Source: Flavobacteriales bacterium UBA2619 (lineage in GTDB: Bacteria; Bacteroidota; Bacteroidia; Flavobacteriales_D; Sanyastnellaceae). Taken from it: a stretch of 5,797 nucleotides of DNA. Made by a program: the position numbers and the translations under genes. Positions 1 to 5,797 of the stretch are shown piece by piece. The DNA lies in assembly GCA_002339135.1 (NCBI GenBank), contig DDJR01000010.1, positions 1 to 5,797 of the forward strand. The letters run 5' to 3'. The stretch's first letter is position 1. Every line of letters starts with the position of its first letter. Below the pieces are notes generated by a model. That model was not told where the DNA came from. It did no database searches and was given only the letters and a program-made list of their open reading frames with translations.

Positions 1-1
1 T

Positions 2-181
2 CAATCTTCTAAGGAAGCTGTTTTGTCATTGAACGATCCTCTGTCTGAATTTGTGTTAACAGATCAAGAAACTTGTATCTCTGTATACACAGAGCTGCAA
101 GCATTAGTTGTCTTGTTTAAAGTTGACATGATGTCATCTTTAGGTGTACTCATTACATATCAAGACAACGATGGTGATTAA
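2..181 (+). CDS. C-terminal fragment of a probable imelysin-family (iron-regulated, M75-like) protein
   Basis: This is an open frame running in from the left edge: 59 sense codons, then TAA. It ends in the acidic sequence GVLITYQDNDGD, preceded by a predicted amphipathic helix (TELQALVVLFKVDMMSSL). As I recall, Bacteroidota imelysin proteins end in much the same way: a last helix with a K-x-D motif, then a short strand and a D-x-DGD tail. Imelysins are periplasmic or lipid-anchored helical-bundle proteins of iron uptake, related to the EfeO/ICMP group, and their role is thought to be iron binding rather than proteolysis. The stop overlaps the next start by one base (TAATG), so it belongs to the operon that follows. 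A FecA-like receptor and an HTTM protein downstream are the expected company for such imelysins. The conserved GxHxxE motif would lie upstream of the window, so the call rests on the tail and the context only. Confidence 0.65.
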   Translation, partial: QSSKEAVLSLNDPLSEFVLTDQETCISVYTELQALVVLFKVDMMSSLGVLITYQDNDGD

Positions 182-1482
182 TGATTGACTCTGCACCATT
201 AATCACTCTGCGAAGACTATTTGGAGCACTCGTTATTTTCAGTACGCTCAGGTTTATTTTCAATGGCTGGATTGATTGCCAGATTATTGATCCAATTCTT
301 ACATTTCCTTTTGAAGGGTTTGAATGGCTTCCAAGACCAAACAGAGTAGGGGCGTATGCCCTTTTCACTGGAATGTTGATTGGTGGTGTGTCGATTATGA
401 CAGGGAAAATCTACAAAGCTGGCTGTTTTGTTTTTTTCATATGCTTTACATATGTTGAGTTGTTAGACAAGAGTAATTATTTAAATCATTACTATTTCGT
501 CTCTCTTATTTCATTTATCTTGTTTTTTTTACCAGCGCACAAACCTGGTTATCAGATTCATTCATATCTGCTCTTGACGTGTAAGCTTGTTATTGTATTT
601 GTGTACTTTTTTGCAGGATTAGCAAAATTAAATTCGGACTGGCTGATACACGCTCAACCGCTCACTCTGTGGTTGCCTCAACACAGTGACTTTCCCTTTC
701 TCGGTTCGTTATTTCAGTATCGTGAGACTGCATATGTATTTAGTTGGGCAGGTGCAGCATTTGATTTAATGACTCCCTTTGCACTGTTTTCTCATCAAGC
801 TCGAAAGTATTTTTACCCAATACTGGTCGGGTTTCATGTGTTAACCTGGATGCTGTTTCCCATAGGAATTTTCCCTTGGGTTATGATTGCCTGCACAACG
901 GTGTTTTTCTCAGCAGCTACGCACAGAAGATTTTGGGATTATTTTAAAAGCATCAACCTCCAACTTCCTGATGCACGCTTACAACCCGAAGAATCCCAAT
1001 CATATAAAAAAATATTTGCGGTTCTGTTTCTAACGATTCAATTTGCCTTTCCATTAAGACATCTGATGTATTCCGGGAATTATTTATGGCATGAGTCAGG
1101 ATACAGATTTGGATGGAGAGTCATGTTAATTGAAAAATCGGGTTGGGCGAATTTCTTTGTTGTGAATTCACAAGGAAATAAAAAAGAAATCGAGCTTTCA
1201 TCTTGGCTTACAAACAACCAGGAAAAAATGGTCAGTACCCAGCCAGATATGATTGTTCAGTTTGCGCACCATTTATCGAACTATTGGAGAGATAGCTTGA
1301 ACCAAGACATTGAAGTCAATGCAAATGTGTGGGTGAGTTTAAATGGAAGACGTTCCAGACTATTTGTTGATCCAAATATTGATTTGTCATCCATCAACAA
1401 TACTTGGGCACAAAGAGAGTACGTCATACCTATGGATTCCGTAATTTCACCTTCTCAACTCCAAGACATTGATGAAGATTAG
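181..1482 (+). CDS. HTTM-domain, vitamin-K-dependent gamma-carboxylase-like integral membrane protein
   Basis: A 433-residue polytopic membrane protein homologous to vitamin-K-dependent gamma-glutamyl carboxylase (GGCX; VKG_Carbox/HTTM family). Hydrophobic segments lie near residues 12-28, 57-74, 79-95, 103-118, 128-147, 184-203, 211-228, 230-244 and 277-293. Family motifs appear in order: LDKSNYLNHYY (95-105), YFFAGLAKLNSDWL (142-155), FDL (194-196), FH (218-219) and IGIFPW (228-233), then a soluble part with PLRHLMYSGNYLWHESGYRF (291-310) and W-x-V-M-L (312-316). Near the C-terminus, VWVSLNGR and LFVDPNIDL (383-402) match the human IWVSIN...IFDPRVDI region. By my recalled alignment, Lys149 corresponds to human catalytic base Lys218 and His103 to His160. 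In eukaryotes the enzyme uses reduced vitamin K, O2 and CO2 to convert Glu to Gla. The substrate of bacterial homologues is generally unknown. The ATG overlaps the upstream stop by one base; the end overlaps the receptor gene by 11 nt. The family call is strong; catalytic activity is inferred. Confidence 0.9.
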   Translation: MIDSAPLITLRRLFGALVIFSTLRFIFNGWIDCQIIDPILTFPFEGFEWLPRPNRVGAYALFTGMLIGGVSIMTGKIYKAGCFVFFICFTYVELLDKSNYLNHYYFVSLISFILFFLPAHKPGYQIHSYLLLTCKLVIVFVYFFAGLAKLNSDWLIHAQPLTLWLPQHSDFPFLGSLFQYRETAYVFSWAGAAFDLMTPFALFSHQARKYFYPILVGFHVLTWMLFPIGIFPWVMIACTTVFFSAATHRRFWDYFKSINLQLPDARLQPEESQSYKKIFAVLFLTIQFAFPLRHLMYSGNYLWHESGYRFGWRVMLIEKSGWANFFVVNSQGNKKEIELSSWLTNNQEKMVSTQPDMIVQFAHHLSNYWRDSLNQDIEVNANVWVSLNGRRSRLFVDPNIDLSSINNTWAQREYVIPMDSVISPSQLQDIDED

Positions 1483-3949
1483 AAAAATCATATTGATCTG
1501 TTGTTACTTCTCGATGTCATGTTTTCAACTTCTTGGTCAACAGTCGCTTGTAAACGGTAGGGTTTCAAATACAGAACAACAGCCACTTGAGGGAGTTCAA
1601 GTTGTTTTATCTTCAACATCTTCGAACAAAGAGTACATCTTATTCACGAATCAAAATGGAATGTTTGTTCTTGAGCAAAAGACAGGAGAACTTCCCCGCG
1701 ATCTATTTCCAATCAACATCAGGTTATCTAGTCTGGGGTATGTCAGCATTGATACTACTTTTGAAAAACGTGTCACAAACCCCATTGAATTGGTGATTGA
1801 GCCCATGTATTTCAATCTGCCAAAAGCTGAAATTCAGACTCAAAATGAGGGGGATTTGGTTTGGATGAATTCAATCCACGAAGGAAGTATTTATAGAGGT
1901 ATTAAGAGCAGTCAAATCATTCTTGAAAAAGAAATTGTTGTGCCAGGTGAAGTCCAAGCTAGAGCTGTATTTTCAAAAATTCCGGGGGTGAATATTTGGG
2001 AGAGTGATGCGGCTGGTCTACAAATTGGCATTGGAGTTAGAGGTTTAGACCCCAACAGAACATCACATTTAAGCGTGCGCCAAAATGGATCTCCAATCGC
2101 CGCTGACCCACTGGGATATCCTGAGTCATATTACACGCCACCACTAGAGTCAGTGAATACAATTGAATATGTCTCAGGTGCTGGCGCACTTCAATATGGT
2201 TCACAGCTGGGAGGAATGCTCAACTTCGATATTAAAAAGGGAGATTATCAGACTCCTGGTAAAGTCAGGATGATTTTAAGTGGATCAGCCTATGAACCGC
2301 ATGATGAATCTACCCATACAAATGCAAATGTTTTTCTTGACCATGCATCAGGGGCAAAAAACACGTCGCATTATCTATGTCTTGACTTAAAAGACGGAAT
2401 TGGGTGGCGCAACAACACTGAATTCAAAAGTTCAACTGCGCTAGGATCTTTTTCCCAAAGAATACAAACCTCCCAAGGTGAGCTGGAATTGAATGAAGAC
2501 CTGACCATCATGAAACGCACCGAACATCAGCCAGGAGGTTTAACTGATGCCCAATTTAATTCGAACCCCAGAAACACGAATAGAAATAGGAATTGGTTTG
2601 AAGTTGATTGGAATGTAGGGCGTTTGGGGCTGAAATGGCGACCAAATGACAACTTGTGGAGATACAATGCATCTGTTTACGTGCTAAGTGCAAAAAGAAA
2701 AGCACTGGGCTTTTTAGGTACACCAAATCGCATTGACTTCTTAGACAACAGAGACATGATTTCTGCCAGTTTTTCATCTTTGGGAGTTGACCTTAAAGCA
2801 AGTCGAGTTTGGGACTACAATGACAAGATAAACGCCTTGGCAATCGGTTTTCAAGGATATTCAGGAAACACCATCATGAAACAAGGTCATGCTGATGCTA
2901 CTGATTTGCCGAATTTTGAATATCTGAATCCCAATGATTTAGAAGGATCTAATTTCATACTACCGAACAATCAGTTGTCTGCTTTCACACAAGGAATTGT
3001 GAGCCTTTCAAAGAACTTGTCAATCACTCCAGGGTTAAGGTGGGAATTCATCGATACTAGAGCAAGTGGATGGTACAGAGAATATATCATTGATGGTGCA
3101 GGAAACATTCTTGAGGATTCGATATTTACTTCCAATAAAGATTTTCAAAGACATGTGGTTCTTCCTGGAATTGGTTTTTCATACAACACGAAAAACAACA
3201 AGGAAGTGTATGGAAATGCCGTCGCTAATTTTAGGGCAATAAATTTCTCAGACATCCAAATCAGAAATTTAGGAGTCGTTGTAGATCCGAACATCAACGA
3301 TGAAAAAGGTTCTAATGTAGATTTAGGTGCTAGGAGTAATTCCGGAATTTTAAACTGGGATTTCAGCATATTTATGTTGAATTACAAAGATAAAATAGGC
3401 CTGTATCCCACGACAATACCTGACCCCATTATTATTGAAAAACCTGTTTTACTTCGAACCAATATTGCAAATGCAAGAACTTTTGGTCTGGAAGGTTTAA
3501 TTCAGGCTACATTGATTGAACGTGAGAATTACAGAATGGGTCTGTTGGTGAGCGCTTCGTTGATGAAAGGTTATTACATTAGTGGTGACAGTGAGATTTT
3601 TATAGGCAATCAAGTTGAAAATATTCCCTCTGGGACATTTAGAACGGTTGTCAGTTATATATCCAACATGACACATTCAAGCATTCAATGGAATTGGGTA
3701 GGGGAGCAGTACACAGATGCTACAAATGCAGAAAGAACGGCGAATGCTTTATATGGCATCATTCCTTCATACAATGTTTTAGATTTTTCTATTAGTCATT
3801 CAATATCAGACAAGATAAAAGTAGGATTTAAACTTAACAATATCCTCAATTCAATGTATTTCACCAGAAGAGCTACTGGTTACCCTGGACCGGGAATCAT
3901 GCCATCTGACGGTAGAAACATCAGAGTCTCATTATTGCTCAACAACTGA
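1472..3949 (+). CDS. FecA-like TonB-dependent outer-membrane receptor
   Basis: An 825-residue outer-membrane transporter that probably imports an iron chelate using TonB/ExbBD energy. Residues 1-23 form a signal peptide (MKIRKIILICCYFSMSCFQL, then LGQ). Residues 26-110 are a carboxypeptidase-D regulatory-like beta-sandwich (VNGRVSNTEQQPLEGVQVVL), typical of Bacteroidota receptors. A possible TonB-box position is LPKAEIQTQ (116-124). The plug spans about 155-256, with FSKIPGVNIWE, VRGLDPNRTSHLSVRQNG, LGYPESYYTPP and LQYGSQLGGMLNF, the signature of the FecA/Fe-dicitrate-like subgroup. The barrel follows to the end, including the subgroup motif YFTRRATGYPGPGIMPSDGR near the C-terminus. I chose ATG at 1472 over the adjacent in-frame TTG at 1469 because it gives a normal signal peptide. 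The gene starts inside the carboxylase-like gene and its TGA overlaps the next ATG. The last residue is Asn, not the aromatic residue usual for barrel proteins. The ligand cannot be read from the sequence: ferric citrate, another siderophore or another metal chelate are all possible. Confidence 0.92.
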   Translation: MKIRKIILICCYFSMSCFQLLGQQSLVNGRVSNTEQQPLEGVQVVLSSTSSNKEYILFTNQNGMFVLEQKTGELPRDLFPINIRLSSLGYVSIDTTFEKRVTNPIELVIEPMYFNLPKAEIQTQNEGDLVWMNSIHEGSIYRGIKSSQIILEKEIVVPGEVQARAVFSKIPGVNIWESDAAGLQIGIGVRGLDPNRTSHLSVRQNGSPIAADPLGYPESYYTPPLESVNTIEYVSGAGALQYGSQLGGMLNFDIKKGDYQTPGKVRMILSGSAYEPHDESTHTNANVFLDHASGAKNTSHYLCLDLKDGIGWRNNTEFKSSTALGSFSQRIQTSQGELELNEDLTIMKRTEHQPGGLTDAQFNSNPRNTNRNRNWFEVDWNVGRLGLKWRPNDNLWRYNASVYVLSAKRKALGFLGTPNRIDFLDNRDMISASFSSLGVDLKASRVWDYNDKINALAIGFQGYSGNTIMKQGHADATDLPNFEYLNPNDLEGSNFILPNNQLSAFTQGIVSLSKNLSITPGLRWEFIDTRASGWYREYIIDGAGNILEDSIFTSNKDFQRHVVLPGIGFSYNTKNNKEVYGNAVANFRAINFSDIQIRNLGVVVDPNINDEKGSNVDLGARSNSGILNWDFSIFMLNYKDKIGLYPTTIPDPIIIEKPVLLRTNIANARTFGLEGLIQATLIERENYRMGLLVSASLMKGYYISGDSEIFIGNQVENIPSGTFRTVVSYISNMTHSSIQWNWVGEQYTDATNAERTANALYGIIPSYNVLDFSISHSISDKIKVGFKLNNILNSMYFTRRATGYPGPGIMPSDGRNIRVSLLLNN

Positions 3950-4332
3950 TGAACATACTTTTCTACGATGGGCCATGCGCGCTCTGTAATTATACTGTTA
4001 AGATGATTCTCAAAATCGAAGACAAAGGGAAAGTTGATAAGCTTTATTTTGCTTCAATTCAAAGTAAAACGGCGCTTCAAACATTGGATGAAAATCTCAG
4101 AACTCCGCCATTAACTGGTGTTATTTTAATTGAGAACGGTGGATCTGTGAAAATTGGCGTTGACGCAGTGAAGGCACTTAAGCCTTATCTTCAAACAAGG
4201 TGGTCATTTCTGACTTTGTTGTTTGGTAAGAATACATACCGAATGATTGCAAAGTTTCGATATCTGTCAGGCACGATAGATAGTACAAGCTGTCCAATTT
4301 CAATCAATCATTCAGCCAGGGTTCTCCATTAA
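3949..4332 (+). CDS. DCC family (DUF393) thiol-disulfide oxidoreductase-like protein
   Basis: A 127-residue protein, full length for the DCC/DUF393 family. The diagnostic DxxCxxC motif sits at the N-terminus in the stretch LFYDGPCALCN (4-14; Asp7, Cys10, Cys13). A FASIQS stretch (34-39), a central VILIENGG strand (58-65), the VDAVKALKPYL helix (71-81) and the YRMIAKFRY segment (97-105) follow family order. A third cysteine, Cys115, is in a Cys-Pro pair near the C-terminus. The family is predicted to have a thioredoxin-like fold with a redox-active dithiol, but its biochemical role is largely uncharacterised. There is no signal peptide, so the protein is probably cytoplasmic or at the inner membrane face. 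The ATG overlaps the receptor's TGA by one base (TGATG), so translation is probably coupled. DCC proteins are often encoded near HTTM or DoxX-type membrane proteins, which suggests a partnership with the carboxylase-like protein two genes upstream. No clear terminator follows. Confidence 0.88.
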   Translation: MNILFYDGPCALCNYTVKMILKIEDKGKVDKLYFASIQSKTALQTLDENLRTPPLTGVILIENGGSVKIGVDAVKALKPYLQTRWSFLTLLFGKNTYRMIAKFRYLSGTIDSTSCPISINHSARVLH

Positions 4333-4435
4333 GCTTAGGCACTGTGATACCATCTTCAATCAGCTTCGATGAAAAACCTTCGTAAACTAGTTTTCGCACT
4401 CTTGCGTGATAATAGATATTATGTAAACTAACTTG
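4304..4435 (-). pseudogene. Possible remnant of a minus-strand gene in the convergent spacer (unrecognised)
   Basis: On the - strand a frame of 43 sense codons runs from just after a TAA (4436-4438) to a TGA (4304-4306). Its translation looks protein-like: it starts QVSLHNIYYHARVRKLVYEG and ends DGITVPKLNGEPWLND, with a balanced amino-acid mix unlike random AT-rich spacer. It has no ATG; the only near-start is the GTG at the Val of ARVRK, which would leave about 31 residues. It overlaps the last nine codons of the DCC gene. I do not recognise a family. Either it is the tail of a decayed gene or it is chance: an open frame this long is only moderately unlikely here. The rest of the 142-bp spacer (4333-4474) holds no gene or clear terminator. 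Confidence 0.22.
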
Positions 4436-4474
4436 TTAAATCAATAAGCTCTTCTTTTCTTAGTTATACTTAGG

Positions 4475-5623
4475 TTATTGAAAAGATTTAAGAAGATCGT
4501 TCATTTCCATGAATTTATCATCATCTCCTGTTCTTGCGTAAATGTCCTTTAAAGATCGAATGGTCTCAACATCTTTGTTATCCGCAGCAAATGCCGATTC
4601 AAGGAATGGCTTTGCTGTAGAGAACATGGCCTTTGAATCATCTTCCAATTTCTTTTGCGCTGTAGCTTCAGATTTAGTCATTCGTGGTTTCCACATTTCA
4701 TTTGCATCGTTGATGCCTTTTACTGCCTTGTTGAAGTACAAAGCACCAAGGTTATAATTCGCATCGAAATAATCAGCTTTAACTAAAATAGCTTTTTTAT
4801 ATGCTGCAATAGCTTCTTCTGTCTTGCCTATGTTGTCCAATACACTTCCCAGGCTGAACCAAAGGATTTCATTGGTAGGATCTTGTTCTGCTGCCAGTTC
4901 AAGATTGGTCTTAGCACGCTCAAAGTCCTTGTTGGTTAAGTAAATATTAAGCTCTTCAATAATTAAACTTTGTTCTCTGGGATAGTCTAGCCGAGCATCT
5001 TGCAGTGTTTTAAGTGCTGCTTCATCGTTGCCTGCTTTGCGGTAAAGTGTGCTCACAAAGAGGAATACATTTGGAACTTGGTAGTTAATCTTTGCGCAAT
5101 CTAGGTAGCGTTCTATCGCCATATCATTTAAATCAGCCTTCTCATAGCAGAGTGCGGCATTGTACACTGCCATTGTATCTACGATTTCAAAAACACGAGC
5201 AATTTCAGCAGCAAGGTCGAACGAAACACCAGCTTGATCAAACACACCCGACGTGTAATTCTGAATTCCTATGCTGTTGGCTTTGGTTTGGACTTTCGCC
5301 AACCCAAATCTAATTTCGTCAACATACCGAGCTTTTATGTCTAGTTCTTGTGCTTTTAAATAGCTCTCCATTGCCGTTCTAAGAGCGTTGGGATATTCGA
5401 TAGAAACAGCAGAATCATTTGAAATATTCAAATATATTTCGCCTCGATAGCGCCAAACCTTATCCTTTATTGATGACTTTTCAATTAAGATAGCTTGTTC
5501 TATATAGGTAGCTGCCTCACGATAATCACCTTCCTTATTCGCGTTATAGGCTGATACTACCTCCTTCTGGCCTATTGCTACGATTGAGAACAGACAACCT
5601 GCTATTAAAAGAAATTGTTTCAT
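4475..5623 (-). CDS. Exported tetratricopeptide-repeat (TPR) protein
   Basis: A 382-residue protein with an N-terminal export signal (MKQFLLIAGCLFSIVAIGQ, probable cleavage near residue 19) followed by TPR-type helical repeats through most of its length. Clear units include about 21-54 (GDYREAATYIEQAI), 151-184 (YNAALCYEKADLNDMAIERY), 185-217 (LYRKAGNDEAALKTLQDA), 218-250 (NKDFERAKTNLELAAEQDP), 251-284 (LGSVLDNIGKTEEAIAAYKK) and 285-302 (YFDANYNLGALYFNKA). A charged insertion at about 303-330 separates the last repeats, and a final helix pair runs to the end (FLESAFAADNK, then IRSLKDIYARTGDDDKF). TPR arrays bind other proteins; the partner is unknown. This type of periplasmic TPR protein, including the YNLGALYFNKAV segment and the interrupted last repeat, is common in Bacteroidota. 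An I-A-G-C lipobox-like string ends at Cys10 but lies very close to the N-terminus, so signal peptidase I cleavage is more likely. The gene converges with the iron-uptake operon and follows the partial gene at the right edge on the same strand. Confidence 0.88.
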   Translation of the reverse strand: MKQFLLIAGCLFSIVAIGQKEVVSAYNANKEGDYREAATYIEQAILIEKSSIKDKVWRYRGEIYLNISNDSAVSIEYPNALRTAMESYLKAQELDIKARYVDEIRFGLAKVQTKANSIGIQNYTSGVFDQAGVSFDLAAEIARVFEIVDTMAVYNAALCYEKADLNDMAIERYLDCAKINYQVPNVFLFVSTLYRKAGNDEAALKTLQDARLDYPREQSLIIEELNIYLTNKDFERAKTNLELAAEQDPTNEILWFSLGSVLDNIGKTEEAIAAYKKAILVKADYFDANYNLGALYFNKAVKGINDANEMWKPRMTKSEATAQKKLEDDSKAMFSTAKPFLESAFAADNKDVETIRSLKDIYARTGDDDKFMEMNDLLKSFQ

Positions 5624-5645
5624 GTATACTCTTTTACTTGTTTAT

Positions 5646-5694
5646 CAAATTAGTCTAAAAAAAACTCCCCAGCTGTAAGCTCAGATTGTAAGCT
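5646..5694 (-). promoter_or_regulatory. Possible promoter/upstream control region of the TPR gene
   Basis: The 133-bp spacer between the partial gene and the TPR gene contains, read on the - strand, an 8-T run (5657-5664) followed by TAATTTG (5646-5652), about 23 nt before the ATG. TAATTTG is one base short of the Bacteroidota -7 consensus TAnnTTTG, and no clear -33 TTG box is seen at the right distance, so this is weak. Just upstream lie two copies of the 8-mer tgtaagct (+ strand sense, 5674-5681 and 5687-5694), 13 bp apart. The T run could instead end transcription of the upstream gene, but only a 5-bp stem (AAGCT/AGCTT) lies nearby and it does not abut the run. Confidence 0.2.
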
Positions 5695-5756
5695 TTAACT
5701 GTTAATTTCAAACATCATGCCGTTCTGCAGGCACAACGCCTCTGTTGTTGTCAATG

Positions 5757-5797
5757 CTAGTCTTCGTTAGGAGAATCTTCTGCTCCCTCTGCTCCTT
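5757..5797 (-). CDS. C-terminal end of an upstream gene, possibly gyrA (DNA gyrase subunit A)
   Basis: Read on the - strand from the right edge, one frame gives GAEGAEDSPNED and then TAG (5757-5759). The Gly/Ala/Glu/Asp-rich tail resembles the disordered acidic end that Bacteroidota GyrA proteins commonly carry. In many Flavobacteriia, as I recall, gyrA is directly followed by a TPR-protein gene like the one here, in the same orientation and at similar spacing. Only 12 codons are visible, so the identity is an inference from composition and neighbourhood. An alternative frame stays open to a TGA at about 5716-5718 and ends with a less protein-like, basic sequence (VVPAERHDV), so even the frame choice is not certain. 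Confidence 0.4.
   Translation of the reverse strand, partial: GAEGAEDSPNED

Noticed and set aside
79..94. Perfect 6-bp inverted repeat CTCTGT/ACAGAG around a 4-nt loop
   Set aside because: It lies inside the partial imelysin-like coding frame, has no T-tract after it, and the gene continues into an overlapping partner, so it is not a terminator.
438..454. Two CATATG palindromes 11 bp apart
   Set aside because: They are within coding sequence (ICFTY) of the HTTM gene; codon choice in AT-rich DNA explains them.
523..530. Run of eight T in the HTTM gene, a possible slippage or phase-variation site
   Set aside because: It encodes part of a Phe-rich membrane segment, the frame is intact, and such runs are expected in AT-rich transmembrane coding sequence.
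1469..1471. TTG as an alternative start for the TonB receptor
   Set aside because: The adjacent in-frame ATG at 1472 is the stronger start and gives a standard signal peptide.
1587..1796. Open frame on the + strand inside the receptor gene (likewise - strand frames at 153-368, 2556-2777 and 3145-3369)
   Set aside because: These are shadows of clearly real genes in other frames, with no recognisable domains.
4384..4393. 10-bp perfect palindrome aaactagttt, with gtaaacta occurring again at 4423-4430
   Set aside because: It is short, in AT-rich spacer between convergent gene ends where no promoter is expected; likely chance.
4453..4486. Inverted repeat TCTTTTC/GAAAAGA with a 20-nt loop between the convergent genes
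   Set aside because: It has an AT-rich stem and a large loop, overlaps the TPR gene's stop codon, and has no adjacent T-run; too weak to call a bidirectional terminator.
4542..4757. Open frames on the + strand at 4542-4757 and 5092-5313
   Set aside because: Both are antisense to the well-supported TPR gene and have compositions expected of shadow frames.

Overview
The window looks like a Bacteroidota genome, most likely Flavobacteriales or a close relative. It is AT-rich, its start codons mostly lack clear Shine-Dalgarno sites, and its protein families are typical of that phylum: a FecA-like TonB receptor with an N-terminal carboxypeptidase-regulatory-like domain, an imelysin-type C-terminus, and a secreted TPR protein. 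No taxonomic search was possible, so this is inference from family recognition.

Positions 1-4332 (+ strand) hold the 3' part of a tightly packed operon. In order: the C-terminal end of a probable imelysin-family protein (2-181), a full-length vitamin-K-dependent gamma-carboxylase-like membrane protein of the HTTM family (181-1482), a FecA-like TonB-dependent outer-membrane receptor (1472-3949), and a small DCC/DUF393 thiol-disulfide oxidoreductase-like protein (3949-4332). Every junction overlaps, by 1, 11 and 1 nt, so the four genes are almost certainly co-transcribed and translationally coupled. The operon promoter lies outside the window. The receptor and imelysin point to iron (or iron-chelate) acquisition. 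The carboxylase-like enzyme and the dithiol protein suggest a quinone- or redox-linked modification step attached to it, which is the most interesting aspect of the window.

Positions 4333-4474 are a short convergent intergenic region. It contains a protein-like antisense open frame (4304-4435, - strand) without a usable start, possibly a gene remnant.

Positions 4475-5797 are on the - strand: a complete exported TPR-repeat protein (4475-5623), a 133-bp spacer with a T-tract and a short direct repeat, and the last 12 codons of another gene (5757-5797). The acidic tail of that gene would fit GyrA, whose gene often precedes a TPR gene in Flavobacteriia. This half looks like conserved chromosomal backbone meeting the iron-uptake operon tail to tail.

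No tRNA, rRNA, CRISPR array, insertion sequence or large repeat was seen.
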